DNA of 64,000 nt from Pirellulimonas nuda (GCF_007750855.1 NZ_CP036291.1:2542001-2606000), one strand, 5' to 3'; counted from the first letter of the stretch, positions 9,615 to 19,811 are shown. Notes: generated by a model not told the origin, from the sequence alone. Numbers and translations are program-made.

Positions 9615-10886
9615 TTGTCCACTGTGTCGTCTCATACGCCGTTCGCCCTCCGCGCACGCGTCGCGTTTCCGGTAGTCGCGCCCCCCGTCGAGAACGCCGT
9701 TGTCGTGATCGAGAACGGCCACGTCACGCAGATCAGCCAGCGAGAGCCGGTCGGCATCCCCGTGCGCGATCTGGGCCACGCCATCTTGATCCCGGGGCTG
9801 GTGAACACGCACTGCCACCTCGAGTACAGCCTTCTCAAGGCGCCACTGCTGCAGCCCGGCGCTACGCTGCCGGCGTGGATCCGCGAGGTCGTCCGGCGCC
9901 GGCCGTCGGCGCCTCAGGCGGCCCGCGCGGTCAAAGCGGGCATGGCCGCTAGCCTGGACGCGGGCGTGACCACCGTCGCGGACATCTGCCGTACGGCGAT
10001 CGACGCCTACTTCCAGCCGACCGCGCCGCGTTTGATCCTGCTGATGGAGGCGATCGGCTTTTCTCAGGCCCGCAGCGCCTCTGCCTTGGCGGACGCCGTG
10101 AAGCGGATGGACGAAGCCGAGCGTCTCGCCATGGAGCACGACTCCGGCGACGACGTGCTGATCGGCGCCAGCCCGCACGCCCCCTACACGGTCTCGCCGA
10201 CACTGGTGCGCGAGTTGATCGCAACTGCCGGACAGCGGGGCGGGTTGGTAGCCATGCACTTGGCGGAATCGCCAGAAGAGCTGGAACTGCTCTCCGAGGG
10301 ACGCGGTCCATTCCAGGAGTTGTTGGAAGAACGCAGCATGTGGGACCCGTGGGCGATCCAGCGCGGCGCCGCCCCGCTGGACTACCTGCGGATGCTCACC
10401 AAGGCCCGCAAGGGGCTGGTCGTGCACGGCAACTACCTGGATGAGCCCTCGCTGGCCATGATCTCCCGTCACAGCGACGCTATGAGCCTCGTGTACTGCC
10501 CACGGACCCACGCCTATTTCGGCCACCCCCCCTACCCTCTGGAAACGGCGCTCGAACTCGGCGTACGCGTGACGCTGGGGACCGACAGCTTAGCGTCGTC
10601 GCCCGACCTTGACCTGCTAGCGGAGATGCGGACGGTGTTCGCCCGACACCGCTCAGTGACCGCCGAAGCAATCCTGCGGATGGGGACTCTGTCGGGCGCT
10701 CAGTCGCTCGGTCTGAGCCAACTTGCCGGCTCGATCCGCCCCGGCGGCCCGGCCGACCTGACTTGCATCCCGATCCCGGAAGAGTCGGACGGCCGGGCTT
10801 GGGAACTGCTCACTGCGGTATTGACCGATGAACAGCCGGCGCGAGAGGTCTGGCGAGCGGGGCACCAGGTAAAACACGCCGAATAA
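9615..10886 (+). CDS. COG0402-type amidohydrolase / deaminase
   Basis: This 423-residue cytoplasmic metalloenzyme belongs to the S-adenosylhomocysteine / aminodeoxyfutalosine / chlorohydrolase branch of the amidohydrolase superfamily. The metal-binding HxH is at H66-H68 (NTHCHLEYS). Further signature pieces are HAPYTVSP (near 190), MHLAES (near 215), VHGNYL (near 272) and GTDSLASS with the catalytic Asp near residue 323. The start is TTG at 9615; no better ATG is in frame nearby. It lies 3.3 kb downstream of mqnC, so deamination of 6-aminodeoxyfutalosine is a plausible role, though methylthioadenosine or S-adenosylhomocysteine deamination is equally compatible with the sequence. Confidence 0.82.
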   Translation: MSTVSSHTPFALRARVAFPVVAPPVENAVVVIENGHVTQISQREPVGIPVRDLGHAILIPGLVNTHCHLEYSLLKAPLLQPGATLPAWIREVVRRRPSAPQAARAVKAGMAASLDAGVTTVADICRTAIDAYFQPTAPRLILLMEAIGFSQARSASALADAVKRMDEAERLAMEHDSGDDVLIGASPHAPYTVSPTLVRELIATAGQRGGLVAMHLAESPEELELLSEGRGPFQELLEERSMWDPWAIQRGAAPLDYLRMLTKARKGLVVHGNYLDEPSLAMISRHSDAMSLVYCPRTHAYFGHPPYPLETALELGVRVTLGTDSLASSPDLDLLAEMRTVFARHRSVTAEAILRMGTLSGAQSLGLSQLAGSIRPGGPADLTCIPIPEESDGRAWELLTAVLTDEQPAREVWRAGHQVKHAE

Positions 10887-11036
10887 TGCCGCTCATGGCA
10901 GGATTCTAGCCTCAACTGCCGGCGTCACGCTTGGTCAGGCGTGGCGCCGATGAATCGTGTTCTCGTTCGAGCCAAGCTTAGTGCTGATCGGCCGCTTCGT
11001 GGGAGCTAGGTCTGGAATCCTCTCGGTCGGTAAGAT

Positions 11037-11053
11037 CGCAGGGTTACCCTGCG
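11037..11053. other. short perfect inverted repeat before SDR gene
   Basis: CGCAGGG - TTA - CCCTGCG is a perfect 7-bp stem with a 3-base loop, ending 46 bases before the SDR start codon. No U-run follows, so it is not a clear terminator. It could be an operator or a leader hairpin. Confidence 0.35.
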
Positions 11054-11099
11054 TCTTACTCCCTACCCGATCCAGTCCACCACTTGCAGGAGATCTTCA

Positions 11100-11843
11100 A
11101 TGTCCTTCCACGTCCAAGGCAAGACCGCCCTTGTAACTGGCGCCAACCGCGGAATCGGCAAAGCGATCACCGAGGCATTGCTCGTCCACGGCGCCAAGAA
11201 GGTATACGCGGCGGTTCGCACGCTCGAATCTGCGCAGCCCCTGGTGGACGCCTACGGCGACCGGGTCGCCGTGATCCCGCTGGACCTGGCCGACCCAAAG
11301 ACGATCCAAGCCGCCGCTGAGAAGGCGGCCGACGTCGAGCTGGTCGTAAGCAACGCCGGCGTATTGAAGACGGCCACGGCGCTCTCGTCCGAGGCCATTG
11401 AAGCGTTGCAGTATGAGATGGAAATCAACGTCTACGGCCTGATCCGCATGGCGCAAGCCTTCGCGCCCGTGCTCAAACGCAACAAGGGCGGCGCTTTCGT
11501 GCAGCTCAACTCGGTAGCCTCGCTACGGAGCTTCCCGGCGTTTGCTACGTACGCCGCTTCGAAGGCTGCGGCGTACAGCATCACGCAGGGGCTGCGGGCG
11601 CAATTGGCCGAGCAAGGGACCCAGGTGCTGAGCGTCCACCCCGGGCCGATCGCCAGCGACATGGCCCAGGAGGCTGGCTTCGAGGAGATCGCAGAGCCCG
11701 CTTCGCTGGTTGGGGAAGGGATCGTCGCGGCGCTCAAGGCAGGCGAATTCCACTTGTTTCCAGACAGCTTGGCCAAGCAGGTCGGCGGAGCGTATCAGGG
11801 GTTCGCCACGCAGGTGATCGACGCGATCATGAACGAGGGCTAA
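11100..11843 (+). CDS. short-chain dehydrogenase/reductase (SDR)
   Basis: A 247-residue classical SDR using NAD(P)H. The nucleotide-binding motif TGANRGIG is at residues 13-20, SNAG at 84-87, catalytic Ser138, and YxxxK at Y151 and K155. The substrate cannot be told; proteins of this kind are usually listed as generic SDR oxidoreductases. AGGAG lies 10-14 bases before the ATG. It is flanked by a convergent glycosyltransferase and stands as a single-gene unit. All catalytic residues are present. Confidence 0.9.
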   Translation: MSFHVQGKTALVTGANRGIGKAITEALLVHGAKKVYAAVRTLESAQPLVDAYGDRVAVIPLDLADPKTIQAAAEKAADVELVVSNAGVLKTATALSSEAIEALQYEMEINVYGLIRMAQAFAPVLKRNKGGAFVQLNSVASLRSFPAFATYAASKAAAYSITQGLRAQLAEQGTQVLSVHPGPIASDMAQEAGFEEIAEPASLVGEGIVAALKAGEFHLFPDSLAKQVGGAYQGFATQVIDAIMNEG

Positions 11844-11862
11844 ACCCCCTTCAAAGAATGCG

Positions 11863-12549
11863 TCATTCATCAGCTTGGTGGGGGTGGTACCAGCGGGCGA
11901 TCTGCTCAGCCGGCGCCCCGGCCGAGTAGGCGGCTAGCAACGCCCAGTTGAACGCCGTTCGACGGAGCGGCCCCGACCGCTCCCAACGCCTCGCGGAGAT
12001 GTAGACCGGGCCGGAGAGCAACGTGAAGCGGGTGCGTTTGGCGATCTTCCGCGCCAGGGCCACGTCTTCCATCAATGGAGCTGTCGGGAAGCCGCCAACG
12101 GCTTCAAACAGCCCACGGCGGACGAAGACCGCCTGGTCGCCGTAGGGCAGGCCGCGACGCGCCCGCCACGCGTTGCCGCGTTCAATCCAGCGGTAGATAG
12201 GGCGCTGGGAGTCGATCCGCTGGCGGAAGGCCCCTGCCAGGCAGCGAGGATCCTCCAGGACGCGGGCCAACTGCCCGCCCGCTAGCGGGTCGAGGCGGCA
12301 GTCCGCGTGCAAGAACCACAGCACCTCGCCGGTCGCGGCTGCTGCGCCGGCCGCAAGCTGAGAGCCGCGACCCCGAGGGGCCCCGATAACCCTGGCGCCG
12401 GCTCTGTCGGCCGCGCCGGGCGTGTTGTCGCTGCTTCCACCGTCCGCGACCACGACCTCGCCTACGCCGCAGGCGAAAGCGCTCTGGACCGCCGCGGCGA
12501 CCAGGTCCGCTTCGTTGAGGGCCGGGATGACAACCGATACTGTCCGCAC
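11863..12549 (-). CDS. family 2 glycosyltransferase, TIGR04283-like
   Basis: A 228-residue GT-A fold protein. The start VSVVIPALNEA, the VVADGGSSDNT segment near residues 33-43 and FLHADCRL (near 79-86) match the short family-2 glycosyltransferases annotated as TIGR04283 (rSAM/selenodomain-associated transferase 2). The middle contains GLPYGDQAVFVRR and the PLMEDVALARKI acceptor-side motif, both characteristic of that family. It converges with the SDR gene (20-base gap) and is divergent from the Gfo/Idh/MocA gene. The sugar donor and acceptor are unknown. Confidence 0.85.
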   Translation of the reverse strand: MRTVSVVIPALNEADLVAAAVQSAFACGVGEVVVADGGSSDNTPGAADRAGARVIGAPRGRGSQLAAGAAAATGEVLWFLHADCRLDPLAGGQLARVLEDPRCLAGAFRQRIDSQRPIYRWIERGNAWRARRGLPYGDQAVFVRRGLFEAVGGFPTAPLMEDVALARKIAKRTRFTLLSGPVYISARRWERSGPLRRTAFNWALLAAYSAGAPAEQIARWYHPHQADE

Positions 12550-12654
12550 GGGGCTGGCGCTATGGGGGTAAGGGGAGAGAATAAGTATAATGCCCTCTTA
12601 CGCGTCCGCGGTTGAACGCGTCGCGGCCACTTACCTCGTCTTCGGACCTATCCC

Positions 12655-13647
12655 GTGAAGCTCCGCGTTGGCATCGTCGGCCTTGGCCCCGCGTGGGCAA
12701 ACCGCCATGTGCCCGCGTTGCGTGCGCTGCCCACCCGGTTTCGCGTATCGGCCGTCTGCGACCCGGTGGCCCACCGCGCGGAGCTAGCGGCCGCAGAGTT
12801 TGGCGCCCGGCAAGTGGACAGCTTCCGCGCCCTGGCGGCGGCAGAAGACGTCGATGCGCTGATGCTGTTGTCGGCCCGCTGGTACGGCGCGCTCCCCATC
12901 CACGCCGCCTGCGAGGCGGGCAAGGCGGTCTACTGCGCCGCCTCGATCGACCTCGCCGCCAAGGAGGCGACTGAGCTGCGTGACCGCGTCCGCAGCGCAG
13001 GGATCGCGTTCATGGCGGAGCTCCCCAACCGGCTGGCCCCCGCCACCATCCGGCTGAAAGAACTGATCGCGACTCGGCTCGGCCAGCCGCGGATGATCTT
13101 CTGCAACCAGCGGCACGCGGCTGGGGGCGGCCACAACGGTTCGGCCGACATCGACACCCGCAGGCTCATCGAGATGGTCGATTGGAGCTGTTACGTGGTA
13201 GGCCGGCAACCGACGTCAGTGGTCGGCGCCTCCTGCCCATCGGAGCCCGGTGGGACGGTCGATTACTCGCTGATGATGCTCGACTTCGCCCAACCCGGCG
13301 GCCCAGGCGCCCAGGCTCAGATCGCGTGTGGCAGCTACGTGCCACGCGCCTGGGGCGAGGCAGCTAGCTTCCGGAGGCCCGCCGACATGCAGGTTGTCTG
13401 CGAACGTGGCATTGCTTTCGTCGACCTTCCAGCGGGGCTGGTTTGGTTCGACGGCGCCGGGCAACACCTCGAGGCGCTCGACCACGAGCGACCTGTCGGC
13501 GAGCAACTGCTGATGCAGTTCCACAGGATGGTCGGCAGCCTGGTGCTAAATACCACTAACCTAGAAGACGCGTACCGCGCGGTGTCCATCGTCCTTGCAG
13601 CGCGGAAGAGCAGCCTCGATGGACGCCGGGTAGCGCTCCCCAGCTAG
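12655..13647 (+). CDS. Gfo/Idh/MocA family oxidoreductase
   Basis: A 330-residue NAD(P)-dependent oxidoreductase. An N-terminal Rossmann domain begins with VGIVGLGPAWANRHVPAL, which is GxGxxx-like, and continues through VCDPV. CEAGKAVYCAASIDLAAKEATEL (about residues 84-106) corresponds to the EKP region of the family, but here the usual E-K-P is altered to Y-C-A, so the catalytic lysine environment looks atypical. The start codon is GTG at 12655. Substrates in this family are sugars or cyclitols; this one is unassigned and could be a non-catalytic member. Confidence 0.82.
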   Translation: MKLRVGIVGLGPAWANRHVPALRALPTRFRVSAVCDPVAHRAELAAAEFGARQVDSFRALAAAEDVDALMLLSARWYGALPIHAACEAGKAVYCAASIDLAAKEATELRDRVRSAGIAFMAELPNRLAPATIRLKELIATRLGQPRMIFCNQRHAAGGGHNGSADIDTRRLIEMVDWSCYVVGRQPTSVVGASCPSEPGGTVDYSLMMLDFAQPGGPGAQAQIACGSYVPRAWGEAASFRRPADMQVVCERGIAFVDLPAGLVWFDGAGQHLEALDHERPVGEQLLMQFHRMVGSLVLNTTNLEDAYRAVSIVLAARKSSLDGRRVALPS

Positions 13648-13661
13648 GCGCACACTTCGCA

Positions 13662-14321
13662 ATGAGCCGAATGCCTGCGCTCCTCTATCGGTTTAGCAAG
13701 TCCGCAATGCACGCGCTGCCGGCTTGGGTCTTGCGCGTGAGACCGTTTGAAGTGCTGGAGATCCCGCTCGCCGATCTGCCGGCGGTCTGCTTGCCTGCAG
13801 TCCAGGGGATTGAAGTCCGTTGGGTCGCCAGCCCGATCGAGGCCGGTGAGCTCCGGCAGCTGGTCGCCCGCCGCAACATCGACCGGTGGGATGGCAATGC
13901 AAGCCGGGCCGCGGCCGTTTGGCAAGATGGGGCGCCCATTGGGGTGCTACACGTCGCACTTGATTCGTTTGATGAACCCGAACTAGGGGTCGCGTTTCGT
14001 CTGGCTGCGGGGGACGCGTGGCTGCATTCGGCGGTCGTCGCACCCCCCTATCGCCGCCAGGGCGTCTACCGGCAACTGCTTGCGTTTGCACTCGAATCCC
14101 TGCGGCGCGAGGGGCTGCACCGGGCCCTGCTGGGGGTAACGGTCGGGAATGAGACCTCCCGTCGTGCGCATGCCAGTCAGGGCGGCAGGCATGTGGGGCG
14201 CGTTTCGGCCGTACGCTGCCTAGGGCTGTCTGCATGCCTGATCGGCGGCGCCGTTCGTCGCGTAGAGGCAGACCGCAACGGTCGGGGCGGCCCGACTCTG
14301 CTGACCGTCGGCCACGGTTAA
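13662..14321 (+). CDS. GNAT-type N-acetyltransferase
   Basis: A 219-residue protein. Its C-terminal half holds the GNAT core: a beta strand SAVVAPPYRRQGVYRQLL (about residues 126-143) with the acetyl-CoA loop RRQGVY, then a helix and a GVTVGNETSRRAHASQG segment. The N-terminal 50 residues are non-standard. It follows the oxidoreductase by 14 bases and is probably co-transcribed. The substrate, whether a small molecule or a protein amine, cannot be inferred. Confidence 0.75.
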   Translation: MSRMPALLYRFSKSAMHALPAWVLRVRPFEVLEIPLADLPAVCLPAVQGIEVRWVASPIEAGELRQLVARRNIDRWDGNASRAAAVWQDGAPIGVLHVALDSFDEPELGVAFRLAAGDAWLHSAVVAPPYRRQGVYRQLLAFALESLRREGLHRALLGVTVGNETSRRAHASQGGRHVGRVSAVRCLGLSACLIGGAVRRVEADRNGRGGPTLLTVGHG

Positions 14322-14467
14322 TCCTGGCGGGCCGGCCCATGTCCTAAATCACACCGTTGCCCGCGGCATGCCGTAAACCTAAACTACCGGCCGGTTCGGG
14401 CCCAATGCGGCCTGTGTCGAGCCGTCCAATATCTAGGCGATCCGCGAAACGCAGCGAAGCAATCAGC

Positions 14468-16519
14468 ATGCCGACCACTACGACTGACCTTTCCCAGACG
14501 GCAATCAACACCATCCGCACCCTGGCGATGGACGGAGTCCAGGCCGCCAACAGCGGGCACCCGGGCACGCCCATGGCGCTAGCGCCGGTCACCTACAAGC
14601 TGTGGGCGGACGTGCTGAGATACGACCCTGCCCAGCCCCTATGGCCCGGGCGCGACCGGTACGTGCTCTCCTGCGGGCACGCTTCGATGCTGCTGTATGC
14701 CATGATTCACCTCGCGGGGATCCGCAAGGTCGGCCATGACGGAATCGTGACCGACCAGCCTGCGCTTCCGCTGGAAGAGCTGAAGAACTTCCGCCAGATG
14801 GGGAGCCTTACCCCGGGCCACCCCGAGCATGGCCACACCACCGGCGTTGAGACAACTACCGGGCCGCTGGGGCAAGGGTGTGGCAATAGCGTCGGAATGG
14901 CGATTGCCGAGCGCTGGATGGCCGCCCGCTACAACAAGCCGGGCTTTAATGTCTTCGACTACAACGTCTATGCCCAGTGCAGCGACGGCGACCTGATGGA
15001 GGGCGTTGCCTGCGAGGCGGCCTCGCTAGCAGGCCACTTGAAGCTGGCGAACCTCTGCTGGATCTACGACGACAACAAGATCACCATTGAAGGGGACACC
15101 GACCTCGCGTTCAGTGAAGATGTGCCGATGCGGTTCCGTGGCCTCGGCTGGAACGTGGTGAAGGTAGACGACGCCAACGACCTCGACGCGTTCGGCAAAG
15201 CGCTTCAAACGTTCCACAAGTGCGACGACGCCCCCACGCTGATCGTGGTCCGCAGCGTCATCGCCTGGGGCTCGCCCAACAAGGCCGGCACGCACGGCGC
15301 CCACGGCTCGCCGCTGGGGGACGAAGAGATCCGGCTCACCAAAGAGGCCTACGGGTGGCCTACAGACGAGAAATTCTTCGTGCCCGAGGAGGTCAAGAAG
15401 CACTTTGCCGACACGCTGGGCGCCCGCGGCGCCAAGAGCTACGCGGAGTGGCAGAAGCAGTTTGTCGCGTACAAGCAGGAGCACGCCGCGCTGGCCGCAG
15501 AGCTAGAGCTGATCTGGTCCGGCGGCCTCCCCAAGGGCTGGGACGCCGGGCTGCCGGAGTTCCCCGCAGACGCCAAGGGGATTGCCACCCGGGCCTCCGG
15601 CGGCAAGTCGCTCGCTGGGATCGCCGCCAACCTGCCGTGGCTGGTAGGGGGATCGGCGGACTTGGCCCCTTCCACCAACACGCTGCTCGCCGGGGAAGGA
15701 GACTTCGAAGCCGACAGCTACGGCGGTCGAAACCTGCACTGGGGCATCCGCGAACACGCCATGGCCGCCGCCGCCAACGGCATGGCTCTTGCCGGCTTGC
15801 GGCCTTACGTCGCAACGTTCTTCGTCTTCAGCGACTACCTGCGGCCCTCGATGCGACTCGCGGCGCTCATGAAGCAGCCGGTCGTGTACGTGTTCACCCA
15901 CGACTCCATCGGCGTTGGCGAGGACGGCCCCACTCACCAGCCGGTCGAGCAGCTCGCGGCGGCTCGGGCGATCCCGGGCCTAGTGACCATCCGCCCCGGA
16001 GACGCCAACGAGGCGGCCGAAGCGTGGCGGGCCGCGATCAACAACCAGCACCGGCCCACGGCGCTCGTGCTGACGCGGCAGAACCTGCCGACCCTCGATC
16101 GCGCGAAGTACGCCGCCGCCACCGGCCTCGAGAAGGGCGCCTACATCCTCGCCGACGCCAAGGGGGGCAAGCCGGACGTTCTTCTCATGGCTACCGGCAG
16201 CGAGTTGTCTTTGGCGGTCGAGGCCTACGAGACGCTCACCGCCTCCGGCGTTGCCGCCCGGGTCGTCAGCATGCCCTCGTTCGAGCTGTTTGAAGACCAG
16301 CCGCAGAGCTACCGCGACTCGGTCCTCCCGCCATCGGTTTCGGCCCGCGTGGGAATTGAGGTAGGAATCCAGCAGTGCTGGGACCGCTACCTCGGGCTCT
16401 GCGGGAAGTTCATCGGCATGGACGACTTCGGCGCTTCGGCGCCTTACAATGAGGTCTACGAGGCGCGGGGAATCACGGTCGAAGCCGTGGTGAAGGCCGC
16501 GAAGTCGTGCCTGTCGTAG
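14468..16519 (+). CDS. tkt: transketolase
   Basis: A 683-residue thiamine-diphosphate enzyme that moves two-carbon units between sugar phosphates in the pentose phosphate pathway. N-terminal NSGHPGTPMALAP, the cofactor motif CSDGDLMEG...NKI, and the central HDSIGVGEDGPTHQPVEQ segment identify it clearly. The frame is open upstream to 14357, but ATG 14468 (MPTTTTDLSQTAINTIRTLA) aligns with the usual N-terminus, so I use it. The length matches the family. The next gene starts 8 bases after the stop. Confidence 0.95.
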   Translation: MPTTTTDLSQTAINTIRTLAMDGVQAANSGHPGTPMALAPVTYKLWADVLRYDPAQPLWPGRDRYVLSCGHASMLLYAMIHLAGIRKVGHDGIVTDQPALPLEELKNFRQMGSLTPGHPEHGHTTGVETTTGPLGQGCGNSVGMAIAERWMAARYNKPGFNVFDYNVYAQCSDGDLMEGVACEAASLAGHLKLANLCWIYDDNKITIEGDTDLAFSEDVPMRFRGLGWNVVKVDDANDLDAFGKALQTFHKCDDAPTLIVVRSVIAWGSPNKAGTHGAHGSPLGDEEIRLTKEAYGWPTDEKFFVPEEVKKHFADTLGARGAKSYAEWQKQFVAYKQEHAALAAELELIWSGGLPKGWDAGLPEFPADAKGIATRASGGKSLAGIAANLPWLVGGSADLAPSTNTLLAGEGDFEADSYGGRNLHWGIREHAMAAAANGMALAGLRPYVATFFVFSDYLRPSMRLAALMKQPVVYVFTHDSIGVGEDGPTHQPVEQLAAARAIPGLVTIRPGDANEAAEAWRAAINNQHRPTALVLTRQNLPTLDRAKYAAATGLEKGAYILADAKGGKPDVLLMATGSELSLAVEAYETLTASGVAARVVSMPSFELFEDQPQSYRDSVLPPSVSARVGIEVGIQQCWDRYLGLCGKFIGMDDFGASAPYNEVYEARGITVEAVVKAAKSCLS

Positions 16520-16527
16520 TTGACGCC

Positions 16528-18192
16528 ATGAAGCCAAAGCGATTGCTGACAATCCTCTTGCTGTGTTTGGCGTCGGCGGCCCAACTCCACGCCGAGGCTC
16601 CGCCGCTTCCTAGCGACTGGCTCGCCGTAGTCGCCACAAGCGACCTGCCGGCGTTGTTCGAACAAGCGGAGGCGTTGCTAGGCGACCTCAAGCGGCCTGA
16701 ACGGGGGGCGATCGGCGTGCTCCGCGTCGCCGCGTCGCGTCTCCCGCTCGCCGATGGCAGCGTGATCGTCGGGCTCCGGGGGAGCATGGCTAGCGGCGCG
16801 GGGGCGACCGACGGTGTAACGCCGTTCGCGCTGGTCGAGGTCAGCGACTTCGACCTGCTGGTCGAAAGGCTCGGGGCAGAACCGACCGGCGCCACGGCGG
16901 TGATGAGTCTCGGGGGGGCCGAGGTTGAGCTGGTCGCCCTGGGCGATTGGGCCCTGCTTCGAGTTTCGGACGCCGGCGTTACCTGGACGGAACCGGCCGA
17001 TCCGCGTTCATTGGAGCCCGTGCTCGCATTGCTGGAGCAGCAGACGATGGTGGCCGCGGTGTCGACCAGCGGTCTCGATTCTCTCGAACGCTTCGCGATT
17101 GATACCCGCGAAGCCATGGGGCTCGCCGGCAACCGCTTCCGGTTCGGCAGCCTCCGCTACCGCGGGGGCTGGAGTCTAGAGCAGACGCGGACCCTAGTGG
17201 CGATGGCCGCTCCGCTGTTCACCTCGCTTAAGCGCGACGCGTCCGCGGTAAGGCTCGGAGCATCCCGCAGCGAGTCGGGCGATCTCAACCTGACCGTTGG
17301 CGTTGAAGACCGAACCCCTGCCTCCGATAATCCGGATCAAGTGCTGATCCAAAGGGTAACCGTCAAGACGGCCTCGGGGGCGCGGCCAGCTATTTTCGAT
17401 CTGCCAGTGCCGAGCAACCTCGGCGCCCGTCGACTTGCGGCGGGGATCTACTTGGCGTCGGTCGCGATGCAGCCCGACTCGGTCGACCTGCGGGCCTATC
17501 CGGCCAGCTTCGGCAAGTTCGCCTCGGCCTGCCGTGCCGCGTTCGAGCAGGTCAGCTCGGGTCGCGTGCTGGCGATATCTCGTGCGGCCGACTCTCCGCT
17601 CGGCGCCAACCAAGTGGCGGCGCTCCGGGTTCCAGACGCCGAGCGTTTCACGCAAGCGTTCGCTGAAGCGGTTGCTCGCTGGAACGAGATGTTGTCCGGC
17701 GCTGGGGGGAATCAGCAGCTCGTGTTTCAGTCGGAACCGGTGGAGGTCGGTGGACACGCCGGCGCCCGTTACTGGGCCAACGTGGTTGACCCCGCCGACG
17801 CGGACCGCGTGCCAGAGATCAAGACCACGATGCAGCGATTCTACGGCGCCGACGGAAAAGCGTCGTTCTACGTAGTGCCGCTCGGCGCCGACCTGGTCGC
17901 CGTGGCCGACATGACCGTCGACGACCTGGCGCCTTGGTTGGAACGGATCGGCACTGGCGACGGGGCTCCATCCGACACGGGCGAGATCGCGGTCGATCGG
18001 CTGATCAATTGGCAACAGCAGGTCTGGGCCGCGATGATGGACGGGGCGCTCGGCTTTAAACCGTCGCCGCCTTTTCCCTCGGTCCCCCCTTGCGAAGTGA
18101 CGCTCGAAGCCGAGGGCCCCGCCCAGGTCTTCCGGCTCCAGGTGCCGCAAGAACTCATCCAGTCACTTGGCGCGAAGATAACCGCCCAGTAG
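16528..18192 (+). CDS. hypothetical secreted protein
   Basis: A 554-residue protein with a signal peptide (MKPKRLLTILLLCLASAAQLHA, predicted cut after the AxA). The mature part is a repetitive alpha/beta protein without catalytic motifs I recognise. It has several 'LVERLGAEPTG'-like segments and resembles planctomycete proteins of unknown function that lie near central metabolic genes. ATG 16528 is chosen over an in-frame GTG at 16507, because it directly begins the signal peptide. It follows transketolase closely and may be co-transcribed, though a secreted product would not share its pathway. Confidence 0.65.
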   Translation: MKPKRLLTILLLCLASAAQLHAEAPPLPSDWLAVVATSDLPALFEQAEALLGDLKRPERGAIGVLRVAASRLPLADGSVIVGLRGSMASGAGATDGVTPFALVEVSDFDLLVERLGAEPTGATAVMSLGGAEVELVALGDWALLRVSDAGVTWTEPADPRSLEPVLALLEQQTMVAAVSTSGLDSLERFAIDTREAMGLAGNRFRFGSLRYRGGWSLEQTRTLVAMAAPLFTSLKRDASAVRLGASRSESGDLNLTVGVEDRTPASDNPDQVLIQRVTVKTASGARPAIFDLPVPSNLGARRLAAGIYLASVAMQPDSVDLRAYPASFGKFASACRAAFEQVSSGRVLAISRAADSPLGANQVAALRVPDAERFTQAFAEAVARWNEMLSGAGGNQQLVFQSEPVEVGGHAGARYWANVVDPADADRVPEIKTTMQRFYGADGKASFYVVPLGADLVAVADMTVDDLAPWLERIGTGDGAPSDTGEIAVDRLINWQQQVWAAMMDGALGFKPSPPFPSVPPCEVTLEAEGPAQVFRLQVPQELIQSLGAKITAQ

Positions 18193-18382
18193 CGCATCGC
18201 TCTAACGGTTCTCTCGGATGGCGCATTCGGCCGCCTTTGGACTTCGGCGCCGAGCGAACCGCTGTTTGGCGTCCCTACGCATTTGACGCGCCCGCCTTCG
18301 TGATCGGCTCGGATCCGCTACATTCGTGCTATCCTCGATTTTCCTCTCATGCGAACGACCACTTTAGGAGGCGTCGGAAGCG

Positions 18383-19774
18383 ATGCAGAAAGGACGAAAA
18401 AGCAATGAACGTTTCGACGACGGGATCTACGGATCGGGCGACCTCTCACGCAACGCGCCCAAGCAGAAATTTCCCAATCAGGAACGCGACCCGCGCCACG
18501 CGTACGCCATCGTCCACGACGAGCTGATGCTGGATGGCAACTCCCGCCAAAACCTGGCCACCTTCTGTCAGACCTGGGAGGAACCTGAAGTCCACAAGCT
18601 GATGGATGAGTGCATCGACAAGAACATGGTCGATAAGGACGAGTATCCGCAGACCGCCGAGATCGAGGCGCGGTGCGTCCGCATGCTGTGCGATCTCTGG
18701 AACGCGCCACGGCCTGAGGGCGCCGTCGGTTGCTCGACAACCGGATCGAGCGAGGCGGCGATGCTTGGCGGGATGGCGATGAAACGTCGCTGGGAGGCGA
18801 GCCGCCGAGCGCAGGGCAAGGCGATCGACAAACCCAATCTAGTGACCGGCCCGGTGCAGGTTTGCTGGCACAAGTTCACCCGCTACTGGGACATCGAGCA
18901 CCGGGAGATCCCGATGGAGCCGGGGCGGATGCTGATGACCCCTGAGGAAGCGCTCAGCCGGTGCGACGAGAACACGATCGGCGTCACGCCGACCCTTGGG
19001 GTGACCTTCACGGGCCAGTACGAGCCGGTCAAAGCGGTTGCCGGGGCGCTCGACCGCTTGCAAGAAACTTCGGGACTCGACATCCCCATCCATGTCGACG
19101 CCGCCAGCGGTGGGTTCCTGGCGCCGTTCTGCTCGCCAGAACTCGAGTGGGACTTCCGCCTGCCGCGCGTGAAGTCGATCAACGCCTCGGGGCACAAGTT
19201 TGGGCTCGCTCCCTTGGGGGTCGGCTGGGTCGCGTGGCGCGAACAGACCGATCTCCCGGAAGAGCTGATCTTCTGGGTCAATTACCTGGGGGGCAACATG
19301 CGCGACACAGCCCTCAATTTCTCTCGCCCCGGCGGGCAGGTTGTGTGCCAGTACTACAACTTCCTTAGGCTCGGAAAGGAGGGTTACCGCAAGATCCACG
19401 ATGGATGTTACGCGACCGCTCAACTGCTCGCCCGCGAGATCCAGCAGCTCGGTCCCTTTGAAATCGTCTTCGACGGCCAGACCGATGCCGGCATCCCGGC
19501 GCTATGCTGGAAGCTCAAGCCCGGCGCCGAAGCAGGTTTCTCTCTCTACGACCTAGCGGACCGCCTGCGCTGCCGTGGCTGGCAGGTTCCGGCCTACACA
19601 CTGCCGGCAAACTGCCAGCAGCAAACGATCCAACGGATCCTTGTCCGCCAAGGTGTAAGTCGCGACCTGGCGATGATGTTGGTCGACGACATCAGGCAGG
19701 CGCTCGACTATTTTGCTCGGCACCCGCTTGCCCCGTCGTTGACCAGCGAGGAGGCTTCCGGGTTCCACCATTGA
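18383..19774 (+). CDS. gadB: glutamate decarboxylase (PLP, group II)
   Basis: A 463-residue PLP enzyme that decarboxylates glutamate to GABA, consuming a proton. The cofactor lysine is K272 in SGHKFGL, preceded by HVDAASGGF (238-246), and the [13 protein letters not shown] phosphate-binding region lies near 118-130. The N-terminus ([23 protein letters not shown]) and overall length match bacterial GadB. An AGGAGG ribosome binding site is at 18365-18371 with good spacing to ATG 18383. No GABA antiporter gene is adjacent, so the acid-resistance role known from enterobacteria is not supported here. Confidence 0.93.
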   Translation: MQKGRKSNERFDDGIYGSGDLSRNAPKQKFPNQERDPRHAYAIVHDELMLDGNSRQNLATFCQTWEEPEVHKLMDECIDKNMVDKDEYPQTAEIEARCVRMLCDLWNAPRPEGAVGCSTTGSSEAAMLGGMAMKRRWEASRRAQGKAIDKPNLVTGPVQVCWHKFTRYWDIEHREIPMEPGRMLMTPEEALSRCDENTIGVTPTLGVTFTGQYEPVKAVAGALDRLQETSGLDIPIHVDAASGGFLAPFCSPELEWDFRLPRVKSINASGHKFGLAPLGVGWVAWREQTDLPEELIFWVNYLGGNMRDTALNFSRPGGQVVCQYYNFLRLGKEGYRKIHDGCYATAQLLAREIQQLGPFEIVFDGQTDAGIPALCWKLKPGAEAGFSLYDLADRLRCRGWQVPAYTLPANCQQQTIQRILVRQGVSRDLAMMLVDDIRQALDYFARHPLAPSLTSEEASGFHH

Positions 19775-19811
19775 CGGAAAGCCCGCACGGCAAGTGGAGT
19801 ACCTTGGCTCC

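Noticed and set aside
15220-16293. 357-codon frame inside transketolase
   Set aside because: It is the +1 shadow of tkt, rich in Arg/Gly/Pro.
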